Counted from the stretch's first letter, positions 45,948-54,664 are shown. The stretch: 64,000 nucleotides of DNA from Rhodanobacter spathiphylli B39 (GCF_000264295.1 NZ_AJXT01000004.1:620001-684000); one strand, 5' to 3'. A program made the numbers and translations. Notes: a model not told the origin generated them from the letters alone.

Positions 45948-46505
45948 TCACCCGCGCCAGTTCGCATGCCGCTCCCAGAACGCCACCGCTCGCCGATACG
46001 CCGCGCGATCCAGCGGCACGCCCGAACCGCCTTCCTCCACGCCCAGCGCATTGCGCAGCATGGTGATCGGCACCATCGGAATCTCTTCCGGCTCAGCGGT
46101 GTAGAGGCAGCCCACCACGCCCCAGTCCGCGTCGATCGGCGCGCCTTCCTTCGCCAGCTGCTCGCGGGTGTAAAGGATCGGCAACAGATAGTTCGCGACC
46201 GGCGGATCGATGCCTTCGAACCAGCGCACCAGTACCGGCAGTTCGTCGGTGCTGCGCGCCTCGTAGGCGGAACGAAGCAGGTGGCGATTGGCCTCGGTGA
46301 TCGGCGTGGCGGTGCAGCGCGTGGACGTCCAGTTGCGGTGCACGTGCAGCTTGCAGAACGGGGCGTAGCCGTCGAGTACGTGCAGCGGTGTTTCGCTGTT
46401 GAGGCGCCGCTCGAACGCCTCGGCGCTGCAGTCCTGGATCGCGCTGGGTCGCTGGTCGCGGGGGAACAGGCGGGTGCGCGCGAATCGGGTCAGGACGATG
46501 GACAT
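45948..46505 (-). CDS. DUF3228-like protein
   Basis: A 185-residue soluble protein whose LDGYAPFCKLHVHRNWTSTRC stretch is distinctive of the DUF3228 family; WFEGIDPPVANYLLPILYTREQL and WGVVGCLYTAEPEEIPMVPITMLRNALG complete the match. Function of the family is unknown. No signal sequence or membrane helix. It is followed on the same strand by nothing within 60 bp except the hairpin repeat, and preceded by an SDR gene 21 bp upstream, so the two are likely co-transcribed. Confidence 0.82.
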   Translation of the reverse strand: MSIVLTRFARTRLFPRDQRPSAIQDCSAEAFERRLNSETPLHVLDGYAPFCKLHVHRNWTSTRCTATPITEANRHLLRSAYEARSTDELPVLVRWFEGIDPPVANYLLPILYTREQLAKEGAPIDADWGVVGCLYTAEPEEIPMVPITMLRNALGVEEGGSGVPLDRAAYRRAVAFWERHANWRG

Positions 46506-46526
46506 GGCGTGTTCCGGCCCGTCCGT

Positions 46527-47210
46527 TCAGACGCGTCCGGTCACCGGGATCAGCGCGCCGGTGATCGCGGAGGACTGTTCCGACAGCAGGAACACGATCA
46601 CGTCGGCGAGTTGCTCCGGCCTGACCCAGCGGGAGAAGTCGGCCTTGGGCATGTCGGCGCGATTGGGTGGCGTGTCGATGATGCTGGGCAACAGCGCGTT
46701 GACGGTGATGTCGCGTTCCTTCAGCTCCTCGGCCAGCGCTTCGGTGAAACGCATCACACCGGACTTGGAGGCGGTGTAGGCGCCGACGCCGGCACCGGCC
46801 TTCACAGCGGACGCGGCGCCGATGTTGATGATGCGGCCACCCGCCTGCAGGTGTTCCAGCGCAGCCTGGCTTGCCGCCACGGCGCTGCGCAGATTGACCC
46901 GATACAGCAGGTCCCAGGTATCCACGCTGCCGTCGGCGACGTTTTCGTAGCGGAAAGTGCCCGCGATATTGACCAGCGCGTCGAGGCCGCCCATGGCATC
47001 GGCAGCCGCCGCCAGCGCCTGCTTCGCCGCCTGCGGATCAGCCAGGTCGACACCGCCGAGACAGGTAGCCTGGGCAAGGCCGCCAGCCGGCGGATCGGCC
47101 CGATCGATGGCCGCCACCCTGGCGCCGGCGTCGAGCGCCGCGCGCACCGCCGCCAGGCCGAGTGTGCCGAAACCGCCGGTGATTGCGATGCGTCGCTGCT
47201 TCAGTTGCAT
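46527..47210 (-). CDS. Short-chain dehydrogenase/reductase
   Basis: Classical SDR of 227 residues from the ATG at 47210 (MQLKQRRIAITGGFGTLGLAAV). The cofactor motif TGGFGTLG is at residues 11-18, NIAGTF gives the NNAG-like site, IINIGAASAVKAG holds the catalytic Ser region and AYTASKSGVMRF the YxxxK pair. The substrate is unknown; the sequence is close in pattern to FabG-like oxidoreductases. It lies 21 bp upstream of the DUF3228-like gene on the same strand. Confidence 0.9.
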   Translation of the reverse strand: MQLKQRRIAITGGFGTLGLAAVRAALDAGARVAAIDRADPPAGGLAQATCLGGVDLADPQAAKQALAAAADAMGGLDALVNIAGTFRYENVADGSVDTWDLLYRVNLRSAVAASQAALEHLQAGGRIINIGAASAVKAGAGVGAYTASKSGVMRFTEALAEELKERDITVNALLPSIIDTPPNRADMPKADFSRWVRPEQLADVIVFLLSEQSSAITGALIPVTGRV

Positions 47211-47304
47211 GGTGCTCTCCAGGGATGTCCACCGAACAGGATAGCCGCCCCGCCGGTTGCCTGAAAGCGGCGCCGACCCGCCCAAGCGATGCCGATGCCC
47301 TGTG

Positions 47305-49077
47305 TCAGGCCACGAACTGCAACCGCGCCAGCTCGGCGTACAAGCCGCCTTCGGCCAACAGGCTTTCATGCGTGCCCTGCGCCACGATGCGGCCACCGTC
47401 GAGCACCACGATGCGGTCGGCGCGCTGCACGGTGGCCAGTCGATGCGCGATCACCAGGGTGGTGCGGCCTTTCTCCAGGCGTTCCAGCGCCTGCTGGATC
47501 GCCGCTTCGGATTGCGCGTCGAGCGCCGAGGTGGCCTCGTCGAGCAGCAGCAGCGGCGCGTCGCGCAGGATCGCGCGGGCGATCGCGATGCGCTGGCGCT
47601 GGCCGCCGGACAGGCGCACGCCGCGTTCGCCCATCTCGGCCTGGTAGCCGTCGTGCAGGGCGCTGATGAAATCGTGCGCCTCGGCGGCGCGGGCCGCCTC
47701 GTGCACTTCCGCGTCGCTGGCGCCGTCGCGGCCGAAGCGGATGTTGTCGGCGGCGCTGCCGCTGAAGATCACGGTTTCCTGGGGCACCAGCGCGATCGCG
47801 CCGCGCAGGTCGTCCAGCGTCACCGCGCGCAGGTCGACGCCGTCGAGGCTGATGCGGCCGGACTGCGGATCGTAGAAGCGCAGCAGCAGCGAGAACACCG
47901 TGCTCTTGCCGGCGCCGGACGGGCCGACCAGGGCGACGGTTTCGCCGGGGCGCACGTCCAGGGTGAAGTCGTGCAGCGCGGCGGTGTCGGGGCGGGTCGG
48001 GTAGTGGAAGCTGACCTGCTCGAAACGCAGCGCGCCGCTGACCGGCCGGGGCAGGGCCAGCGGTTGCGCGGGCGCCACGATTTCGGGACGCTCGTCGAGC
48101 AGTTCGCCCAGCCGTTCCATCGCGCCGGCCGCACGCAGCACGTCGCCCCACACCTCGGACAGGCCGGCGACCGAGCCCGCGGCGAATACCGCGTACAGCA
48201 CGAACTGGCCCAGCACGCCGGCATCCAGCGTGCCGGCCAGCACGTGGCGCGCGCCGGCCCACAACACCAGGGTGATCGCGCCGAACACCAGCACGATCAC
48301 CGCCATGGTCAGCAGCGCACGCATGCCGATGCGCCGGCGCGCCGTGGCCAGCGCGCGCAGGATCGCGTTGCTGTAGCGGGTGCTTTCGATGTTCTCGCGG
48401 GCGTAGGCCTTCACCGCGGTGGAGGCGTTCAGCGTTTCGTTGGCGATCGCCGCGGCGTCGGCGAGGCGATCCTGGCTGGCGCGCGACAGTTTCTGCACGC
48501 GCCGGCCGAACACCAGGATCGGCAGCATCACCGCGGGGATCACCAGCGCGGTGAGGCCGGCCAGCGACGGTGCGGTCCACACCATCATGGCGCTGGCGCC
48601 GACCAGCATCACCACGCTGCGCAGCGCCACCGACACGCCCGAGCCGATCAGCGCCTGCACCACCTCGGTGTCGGCGCTGAGCCGCGACAGCAGCTCGCCG
48701 ACGCGGCTGCGCTCGAAGAAACCCACGTCGAGCCGGATCACCTGCGCATACAGCGTCTGCCGCAGCGAGGCCAGCGCGCGTTCGCTGAGCAGGGTGATGC
48801 AGAAATAGCGGGCGGCGGTGGCGAAGGCGAGCACCAGCGCCACGCCGAACAGCGCGATGAAGGTCTCGTTGATGACCGCGTTGCTGGAGTGGCCGAAACC
48901 CTGGTCGATGATGTGGCGGAACGCCAGCGGCAGCACCAGCGACGCGCCCGAGGAAAGGCCGAGGAACAGCAGCCAGCCCAGCGCCAGCACCCGATGGGGT
49001 TTCAGGAACGGCCACAGTCCGCGCAGGGCACCGATGCGACGGGAAGGGCGGGGTGTATCGGTGGTGGCGTCGCTCAT
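47305..49077 (-). CDS. ABC exporter, fused membrane and ATPase domains (MsbA/lipid-exporter-like)
   Basis: Half-transporter of 590 residues with an N-terminal domain of six helices (about 30-325) and a C-terminal ATPase. Walker A GPSGAGKST, the Q-loop VPQETVIFSGSA, signature LSGGQRQRIAIARA, Walker B LLLLDEATSALD and the switch His in VIAHRLATVQ are all present. It should act as a homodimer. Sequence style is that of the ABCB/MsbA-like exporters found in Xanthomonadales and rhizobia; cargo is unknown. It lies 94 bp upstream of the SDR gene and 116 bp after the YigZ-like gene on the same strand. Confidence 0.92.
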   Translation of the reverse strand: MSDATTDTPRPSRRIGALRGLWPFLKPHRVLALGWLLFLGLSSGASLVLPLAFRHIIDQGFGHSSNAVINETFIALFGVALVLAFATAARYFCITLLSERALASLRQTLYAQVIRLDVGFFERSRVGELLSRLSADTEVVQALIGSGVSVALRSVVMLVGASAMMVWTAPSLAGLTALVIPAVMLPILVFGRRVQKLSRASQDRLADAAAIANETLNASTAVKAYARENIESTRYSNAILRALATARRRIGMRALLTMAVIVLVFGAITLVLWAGARHVLAGTLDAGVLGQFVLYAVFAAGSVAGLSEVWGDVLRAAGAMERLGELLDERPEIVAPAQPLALPRPVSGALRFEQVSFHYPTRPDTAALHDFTLDVRPGETVALVGPSGAGKSTVFSLLLRFYDPQSGRISLDGVDLRAVTLDDLRGAIALVPQETVIFSGSAADNIRFGRDGASDAEVHEAARAAEAHDFISALHDGYQAEMGERGVRLSGGQRQRIAIARAILRDAPLLLLDEATSALDAQSEAAIQQALERLEKGRTTLVIAHRLATVQRADRIVVLDGGRIVAQGTHESLLAEGGLYAELARLQFVA

Positions 49078-49193
49078 GGGTACTCGCAGATGGGGGCGGG
49101 AATGACGCGGGCAATGCCATTCAAAGTGGGGCGTGGCACGGTCGATTCAATCGTCGTGCTGGCGATTGCCCGGACGGTTGCCGGCTGCGACGG

Positions 49194-49790
49194 TCAATCC
49201 AGGCGTTTCGCGCTGCTGCGGCCGCGGCTGATGTCGCTGATGCGCAGGCAGGCCTCGGCGATGTGGCTGTCCGGCAGGCGCAATTCCAGTTCGACGCCGT
49301 CGGCACCGAACGACTCGTGTTCGACCTCGGCCTGCAGCTCCTTCAGGCGCGCCTTGAGCAGGGCCAGTTCGGCGAAGTCGCAATGCAGGGCCAGGCGCAC
49401 CATCGCCACGATCGGGGTGCGCTCGGCGCGGCGCAGGCATTCGGCGGCGGTGCCGCCATAGGCCCGCACCAGCCCGCCGGCGCCGAGCTTGATGCCGCCG
49501 TACCAGCGCGTCACCACCACGACCACGCCGTCCATCTGCTGGCCCTCGATCGCCTGCAGGATCGGCCGGCCGGCGGTGCCACCGGGTTCGCCGTCGTCGT
49601 TGAAGCGATAGTCCTGGCCGATGCGGTAAGCCCAGCAGTTGTGCGTGGCGGCGGGGTCGGCGATGTCGCGCAGGAAGTCCAGCGCCTGCCCGGGCGTCGT
49701 CACCGGGGCGGCGTTGGCGAGGAAACGGCTTTTGCGGATTTCTTCCTGATGAGCGCAGCGCTGGACCAGGGTCGACAGCGGCTCGCTCAT
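49194..49790 (-). CDS. YigZ/IMPACT family protein
   Basis: A 198-residue member of the YigZ (UPF0029/IMPACT) family, from the ATG at 49790. The hallmark is HNCWAYRIGQDYRFNDDGEPGGTAGRPIL, followed by VVVVVTRWYGGIKLGAGGLVRAYG, and a short C-terminal ferredoxin-like DUF1949 domain. The role in bacteria is unclear; the eukaryotic relative IMPACT inhibits Gcn2. The start overlaps the stop of the anti-sigma-like gene by 4 bp, an unexpected coupling to a sigma/anti-sigma pair. Confidence 0.9.
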   Translation of the reverse strand: MSEPLSTLVQRCAHQEEIRKSRFLANAAPVTTPGQALDFLRDIADPAATHNCWAYRIGQDYRFNDDGEPGGTAGRPILQAIEGQQMDGVVVVVTRWYGGIKLGAGGLVRAYGGTAAECLRRAERTPIVAMVRLALHCDFAELALLKARLKELQAEVEHESFGADGVELELRLPDSHIAEACLRISDISRGRSSAKRLD

Positions 49791-50746
49791 GGTTCCTGCA
49801 GTTGCGCCTGCAGCTCGGCTGGCAAGGGCCACTGCGGATGCGCCTGGCGGAATGCGCGCAGCCGCTGCAGCGCCTCGTCATGCTGACCTTGCGCGAACAG
49901 TTGGCGGATCTTGTCCAGCTCCTGCGCCGGCGTATCGCCGGGCCGGGCGGCGGTGGCCTGTTCGCCGGCTGCGGCGCTGGAGGCAGCCGGTTGGTCGGCC
50001 TGGTCGAGCATGCCGCTGGCCGTCGCATTGGCGGACACTTCCTGCGGCGGTGCGGGCGGTGCGGGCGGCGCCGGGGGCGGGGGCGGTGCGTACTGCACCT
50101 GCGGCGCGGGTGCGGCCACTTCGGCGAGCGGTGGGGGCGCCGCCATCGGTTTGGCCGCGGCCGCGCGTCGAGCCGACTGGACCGCGCTGTCCTGTTTCAT
50201 CTTCTTCGCCGCGGCTGCCTGCAGCGCGGCGCGCTGATCGGCGAGCCGGGGTGTCGGCTGGGCGGCGGGCGCCGTGGTGCCCGCCAGCGGCGTTGCGGCT
50301 TCGCGACCGGCCATGTCGGAGGTGGCGGGCGTGGTGGCCTCCGGCGCGGCGACCGGTGCCGACGGTGGCGGGCTGGATTCGCGCAGCTGCCAGGCCAGGC
50401 CGGCCACCAGCACCAGGCTGGCGGCGCTGCCCAGGGTGATCAGCCACGGTGGTGCGCGCCGCCGCCGCGGGGCGCCGTCGATCGAAGGAATCGCCTTTGC
50501 CGTGACCGCCGAAACCGGCTTCGGATGAACCCAGTCGCCGGGCTCGCGGGGACCCTTGCGCCGCTCGGTAACGGTGGGGTCGCCGGCTGGGGCGAGGGCC
50601 GCGGCGGCCGCACGCAACACCGCCGCATCCAGCGCGGGCGAAGGCTCGCTGCGCGGCAGCTCACGATACAGCGCGGCCAGCTCGGCTTCGCCGGGCAACG
50701 GCTCGTCGGCTGAGGGCGGATCGTTCGGGGGCAGGGGCGTGGTCAT
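49787..50746 (-). CDS. Anti-sigma factor-like membrane protein
   Basis: A 319-residue single-span protein. The N-terminal 95 residues are cytoplasmic (LAALYRELPRSEPSPALDAAVLRAA), a membrane helix lies at about 100-122, and the rest is an Ala/Pro-rich periplasmic region ending in a helix pair (LDKIRQLFAQGQHDEALQRLRAFRQAHPQ). No zinc (HxxxCxxC) motif is present. The start overlaps the ECF sigma gene by 4 bp, which is the main reason for calling it an anti-sigma factor. The pro-rich tail could sense an envelope signal. Sequence alone would leave it unassigned. Confidence 0.7.
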   Translation of the reverse strand: MTTPLPPNDPPSADEPLPGEAELAALYRELPRSEPSPALDAAVLRAAAAALAPAGDPTVTERRKGPREPGDWVHPKPVSAVTAKAIPSIDGAPRRRRAPPWLITLGSAASLVLVAGLAWQLRESSPPPSAPVAAPEATTPATSDMAGREAATPLAGTTAPAAQPTPRLADQRAALQAAAAKKMKQDSAVQSARRAAAAKPMAAPPPLAEVAAPAPQVQYAPPPPPAPPAPPAPPQEVSANATASGMLDQADQPAASSAAAGEQATAARPGDTPAQELDKIRQLFAQGQHDEALQRLRAFRQAHPQWPLPAELQAQLQEP

Positions 50747-51297
50747 TCGGACAGCACTTCGCGTAGTCGATTCATGGCATAGCGCAGGCGCGACTTCACC
50801 GTTTCGCGCCCGGCACCGGTGACCACGGCAATTTCCTCCAGGCTCAGCTCCTGCTCCAGCCGCAGCAGCACGGCGGTGCGCTGTTCGTCCGGCAACTGCT
50901 CGATCGCCAGCTGCAGGTTGCGTCGGCGTTCGAAGGCGGACAGCGCGTGCTCGGGCTGCTCGCGTTCGGGCGTGGCCAGGCTGGCCAGTGCCAGCTCGGC
51001 TTCGTCGCCATCGGCCATCGGGCGCTGGCGGCGGGTGCCGTCGATCATCAGGTTGTGGGCGATCTGCAGCAGCCAGGTGCTGAACTTCGCCTGTGGCTGG
51101 TAGCGTTCGCGGGCGCCGATCACCCGGCTCCAGGTTTCCTGGAACAGCTCGTCGGTGCGATGCGGATCGCGCACGCTGCGCAGCAGAAAGCGGTACAGCA
51201 TGCCGCGGTGGCGCGCATACAGCGCCTCGAACGCGGCAAGATCGCCACGGGCGTAGGCCAGCATCAGCAGGGCATCGGGATCGACCGCGGCATCCAT
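50743..51297 (-). CDS. ECF RNA polymerase sigma factor
   Basis: Group 4 sigma factor of 184 residues from the ATG at 51297. Region 2 reads AFEALYARHRGMLYRFLLRSVRD and DELFQETWSRVIGARERY with KFSTWLLQIAHNLMID; region 4 reads LPDEQRTAVLLRLEQELSLEEIAVVTGAGRETVKSRLRYAMNRLRE. It is the first gene of a chain with the anti-sigma-like and YigZ genes, each overlapping by 4 bp. Upstream, 301 bp separate it from the vWA lipoprotein gene on the same strand, probably the site of its promoter. Confidence 0.92.
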   Translation of the reverse strand: MDAAVDPDALLMLAYARGDLAAFEALYARHRGMLYRFLLRSVRDPHRTDELFQETWSRVIGARERYQPQAKFSTWLLQIAHNLMIDGTRRQRPMADGDEAELALASLATPEREQPEHALSAFERRRNLQLAIEQLPDEQRTAVLLRLEQELSLEEIAVVTGAGRETVKSRLRYAMNRLREVLSE

Positions 51298-51362
51298 GGA
51301 GTGCGAGGGTAAGGCAAATCGTCGGGGAGCGGGGAGGTTGTGATGTTTCCCGCGAAAAGCGT

Positions 51363-51405
51363 CACCCCCTCCCAACCTGCCCCCGCATGCAGGGGCAGGA
51401 GAAAG
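51363..51405 (-). repeat. GC-rich hairpin repeat, copy 3 (inverted)
   Basis: An 8-bp stem CCTGCCCC (51376-51383) with GGGGCAGG (51392-51399). The flanking CACCCCCTCCCAA is the reverse complement of the GGGG-rich tail of the other copies. It is inverted relative to copy 2, 58 bp away. Confidence 0.65.
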
Positions 51406-51463
51406 GGCAGATGGTGGCGCGCTCCTCCTGTCCGACAGATTTCGACGGCACGGCCAGGCTGCT

Positions 51464-51503
51464 CCCTCTCCTGCACGCAGGGGAGGGTCGGGGCGGGGTG
51501 CTC
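51464..51503 (+). repeat. GC-rich hairpin repeat, copy 2
   Basis: An 11-bp stem (CCCTCTCCTGC at 51464-51474, complement with one mismatch at 51477-51487) followed by TCGGGGCGGGGTGCTC. It closely matches the element at 45901-45938 and forms an inverted pair with copy 3. Confidence 0.75.
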
Positions 51504-51598
51504 TTGCCGGTTCCAGCCCCGCTGCGCGGTGGTGGCCGGGGAAGGGCAGCGGGGAGAGCCTGCCCATGACCGCCACCGCCGCAGCGGGGCCGGAAACC

Positions 51599-53422
51599 TC
51601 AGCGCGCCGCGGTGTCGCTGGCGCCGTCATGACCGCGCGTGGCCAGCCCGCTGGCCAGTTTCACCAGTTGCACGAAGCCGGCGCGGTAGCCGTCGGCATC
51701 GTCGCCCCGGGCGTCGTTGGCCAGTTTCGCGATCTGGGTGTAGCCGTAGCCGTCCAGGTATTTGCCGCCGCGCAGGGCGTCGGCGAAGGCGGCCACCGCG
51801 GCGGCGTAGCGCAGGCGTTCGCTGGCCTGGGCTTCGGCGTGTGCGGCAATCGGTTGTTCGACGAGCTTGCTGTCGGATTGCCCCGGCAGCTTGTAGCGCA
51901 GGCGCAGGAAGGCCAGTTCGTTGCCGCTTTCACCCGTGGCCACGTGTTTGCCGTAGCGCAGCGGATCGATGCGCGCGGCGTTCGAGCCTTTCGGGGTGAT
52001 CTCGTAGATCGCGGTGACGTTGGCACCCGCGCCGATCTCGCCGGCGTCGACCTTGTCGTTGTTGAAGTCCTCGCGCTTGAGCATGCGCTTCTCGTAGCCG
52101 ATCAGGCGATATTCCTGCACCTGCGCGGGATTGAACTCGACCTGGATCTTCACGTCCCTGGCGATCGTCAGCAAGGTGGCGGACATCTCGTCGACCAGCA
52201 CGCGGCGGCCTTCCTGCAGGCTGTCGATGTAGTGGTGGCTGCCGTTGCCCACGTCGGCCAGCATCACCGCCATCGCGTCGTTGTAGTTGCCTTCGCCGAA
52301 GCCCAGCGTGGTCAGCGCCACGCCGCTCTTGCGGTGGTCCTCGATGGTGGTCTTCAGCGCTTCCTCGTTCACCGTGCCCACGTTGAAGTCGCCGTCGGTG
52401 GCCAGGATCACCCGGTTCACGCCGCCCTTGATGAAGCCCTGTTCGGCCTGCGCATAGGCCAGCTCGATGCCGGCGCCGCCGTTGGTGGAGCCGCCCGCCG
52501 ACAGTCGGTCGATCGCCGCGTCGATGGTGGCGTGCTGGTCGCCCGCGGTGGAGGGCAGCACCACGCCGGCGTAGCCCGCATAGCTGACGATGGCCACGCG
52601 GTCCTGCCTGCGCAGCTGGCGCACCAGCTGTTTAAGCGAGGCCTGCAGCAGGGGCAGCTTGTCCGCCTCGTCCATCGACCCGGAGGTATCGATCAGGAAC
52701 ACCAGGTTCGAGGCGGGGATCTGCGCGGCCGGCACGCGGTAGCCCTGGATGCCGACCAGCAGCAGTTGCCGCTTCGCGTTCCATGGCGCGGGCGCCAGCT
52801 CGGTGGTGACGCTGAACGGCTGCTCGCGACTCGCCGGCGGCGTGTAGCCGTAGTCGAAGTAGTTGATGAATTCCTCCGCCCGCACCGCGTCGGCCGGCGG
52901 CAACTGCCCCGCACCCAGCATGCGGCGCACGTTGGTGTACGAGCCGGTGTCGACATCGATGCTGAAGGTGGACACCGGCTGCTCGCTGACCAGCTGCACC
53001 GGGTTGGTGTCGCGATGGGTGTAGTTCTCGGTATTGACGTCGCCCGGCATCGGCTGCATCAAGGTGGGTGACGGCATGTAGGCCATGCGTTTCGCGCTTT
53101 GCGCGTTGTAGGACATCGCGGCAACCTCGGCCAGCGCCGGTGGCGCAGGAGGTGCCGGCGGCGCCGCGGGCATCGGAACAGCCCGGCCGGCGGGGGCGGC
53201 GCGGTCGGCGGGACTGCCGCTCGGGCCGTCGCTTCGGGACTTGGCTTGCGCCGTGGCCTGGGGATTAGTCGGCGCGGGCTCCACCACCGGCTCGGCGGTT
53301 GGCGTGGATGCGCCGTCGTTCTTGCGCGCGTGGGTATCGGTGGCGGGTCGCGACACGCTGCAGCCAGTGACGATCACCAGCAAGGCCAGCAGCAGGCTGC
53401 GCAGCAGGGCTTTCAGTTTCAT
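51599..53422 (-). CDS. vWA-domain lipoprotein (YfbK-like)
   Basis: A 607-residue von Willebrand factor type A protein. The N-terminus is a lipoprotein signal with Cys21 (VIVTGCS). An Ala/Pro-rich linker lies about 60-100. A conserved N-domain (PVSTFSIDVDTGSYTNVRRML, AEEFINYFDYGY) precedes the vWA fold with the metal site DTSGSM; a C-terminal DUF3520-type region follows (LTIARDVKIQVEFNPAQVQEYRLIGYEKR). The family resembles E. coli YfbK; function is unknown. It is on the same strand as the ECF sigma gene 301 bp downstream. The ribosome-binding site AGGAGA follows directly on the five-hairpin repeat copy B, so that repeat forms its 5' leader. Confidence 0.88.
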   Translation of the reverse strand: MKLKALLRSLLLALLVIVTGCSVSRPATDTHARKNDGASTPTAEPVVEPAPTNPQATAQAKSRSDGPSGSPADRAAPAGRAVPMPAAPPAPPAPPALAEVAAMSYNAQSAKRMAYMPSPTLMQPMPGDVNTENYTHRDTNPVQLVSEQPVSTFSIDVDTGSYTNVRRMLGAGQLPPADAVRAEEFINYFDYGYTPPASREQPFSVTTELAPAPWNAKRQLLLVGIQGYRVPAAQIPASNLVFLIDTSGSMDEADKLPLLQASLKQLVRQLRRQDRVAIVSYAGYAGVVLPSTAGDQHATIDAAIDRLSAGGSTNGGAGIELAYAQAEQGFIKGGVNRVILATDGDFNVGTVNEEALKTTIEDHRKSGVALTTLGFGEGNYNDAMAVMLADVGNGSHHYIDSLQEGRRVLVDEMSATLLTIARDVKIQVEFNPAQVQEYRLIGYEKRMLKREDFNNDKVDAGEIGAGANVTAIYEITPKGSNAARIDPLRYGKHVATGESGNELAFLRLRYKLPGQSDSKLVEQPIAAHAEAQASERLRYAAAVAAFADALRGGKYLDGYGYTQIAKLANDARGDDADGYRAGFVQLVKLASGLATRGHDGASDTAAR

Positions 53423-53436
53423 CGGGCGGTTCTCCT

Positions 53437-53593
53437 CTCAGAGTTTGTGAAGAAAACCACGGTCCTGTGGTTTTCTTCTATCGCAAGTCCGGTACACGCC
53501 CGGACTCCCTCACGCGAATCAGTCACTTGCGTGACCGATCCGCGCCCGCCCCTCCGTGGCCGGGCTTCGAGGTTGAAAAGCACAACCTCTCAG
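53437..53593 (-). repeat. Five-hairpin repeat element, copy B (inverted)
   Basis: Inverted copy of the element at 15321-15478. Read on the minus strand from 53593, about 105 bases beginning GCGGATCGGTCAC match copy A with six differences. The 5' third is more diverged but still pairs: H1 keeps GAGGTTG/CAACCTC, and H2 has GCCCG/CGGGC in place of GTCGGCC/GGCCGAC. H3 has loop GCAA, a GNRA-type tetraloop. H5 keeps its 12-bp stem (53449-53478). The element ends 14 bp before the vWA start codon, right at its ribosome-binding site. Confidence 0.88.
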
Positions 53594-53687
53594 CGGTGAA
53601 AGGTGAAACGCCGTGAACGGGGAAACGGGGTCAAACCGGTTGCGGCGCGGTAGCATGGCGCCCCTGCGCGACATCCACCGGACCGAC

Positions 53688-54161
53688 ATGATCAACAACG
53701 ACGTACTGCGTTCCATCCGCTACATGCTCGACCTCAGCGACGGCAAGGTGGTCGAGCTGATCCACCTGGCCGATGCCGACGCCCCGGTGACGAAGGAAGA
53801 CGTGCAGGGCTTCCTGAAGAAGGACAACGAGCCGGGTTATCTGGAATGCGGCAACCAGACGCTGGCGCTGTTCCTGGACGGCCTGGTGTTCCACCGCCGC
53901 GGCAAGGACGACAGCCGTCCGGCGCGGCCGCCGGAGAAACGCGTCACCAACAACGTGGTGTTGAAGAAGTTGCGCGTGGCCTTCGAGCTGAAGGACGTCG
54001 ACATGCACGAGATCCTCGAAGCCGCTGGCCTGCCGATCTCCAAGCCCGAACTCAGCGCGCTGTTCCGCCAGAGCGACCACAAGAACTTCAAGCTGTGCGG
54101 CGACCAGCTGCTGCGGAACTTCCTGAAGGGGCTGACCATGCGGGTGCGCGGCAACGGCTGA
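53688..54161 (+). CDS. DUF1456 protein (YehS-like)
   Basis: A 157-residue soluble protein matching E. coli YehS (156) in length. It has two similar halves of about 70 residues: MINNDVLRSIRYMLDLSDGKVVELIHLAD with CGNQTLALFLDGLV, and TNNVVLKKLRVAFELKDVDMHEILEAAG with CGDQLLRNFLKGL. This duplication is the DUF1456 pattern. The start at 53688 is used because the upstream extension is not conserved. Function is unknown. Confidence 0.88.
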   Translation: MINNDVLRSIRYMLDLSDGKVVELIHLADADAPVTKEDVQGFLKKDNEPGYLECGNQTLALFLDGLVFHRRGKDDSRPARPPEKRVTNNVVLKKLRVAFELKDVDMHEILEAAGLPISKPELSALFRQSDHKNFKLCGDQLLRNFLKGLTMRVRGNG

Positions 54162-54193
54162 GCGGGGAACGCGTTCGGTGTCCTTCTCACCGA

Positions 54194-54607
54194 TTACAGC
54201 GACACCGCCGGATAGTGTTCGACATAGGACTCGCCGTTGCAGCCGTAATAGGTCACCTGCCGTTCGAGCAGGTCGACCTCATAGCGCACCACGCCCGCGT
54301 TCCAGCTGGCCTGCAGGAAGTCCGGAAAGCTGCTTTCCCCGGCCTGGTCGGTGCGCAACGCGCGGATCAGCGCGGGCTGATCGAAGCCGGGCACATCAGC
54401 CATGCCGGACACCAGCGGCGTGCCTTGTTGCAGCACCGCGCCGCGCCCGGTCAGGTACAGACTCTGGCAGGCGGGCAGTTGCCACACATTCCGTGTCACG
54501 CCCGCGCGCCTCAGCGTTTCGGCGAGGTACGGAAAGCCGCCCACGCGGGGACGAACGGCCATGGCTTGCGCTTGCGCGGCTTGAAGGTGGGCCATCGCCT
54601 CACTCAT
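54194..54607 (-). CDS. DUF1398-like protein (YbcV family)
   Basis: A 137-residue soluble protein with GGFPYLAETLRRAGVTRNVW, PACQSLYLTGRGAVL and the closing VTYYGCNGESYVEHYPAV, which is the DUF1398 pattern (E. coli YbcV and phage relatives). Function is unknown. It lies 57 bp after the MarR-type regulator on the same strand, so the two may form one transcript controlled by that regulator. Confidence 0.83.
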   Translation of the reverse strand: MSEAMAHLQAAQAQAMAVRPRVGGFPYLAETLRRAGVTRNVWQLPACQSLYLTGRGAVLQQGTPLVSGMADVPGFDQPALIRALRTDQAGESSFPDFLQASWNAGVVRYEVDLLERQVTYYGCNGESYVEHYPAVSL

Positions 54608-54664
54608 GGGGCTTCTCCCGGTTCGTGCATGGAAGGATGAGGTCAGGGTGTCGACGCGTGCGGC

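Larger units (their letters stand above)
51298..51598. other. Intergenic region with inverted hairpin repeats
   Basis: No gene. It holds two copies of the GC-rich hairpin repeat in opposite orientation (51363-51405 and 51464-51503). The sigma-factor promoter should lie in the left half, but I cannot fix a pair of hexamers. Confidence 0.6.
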
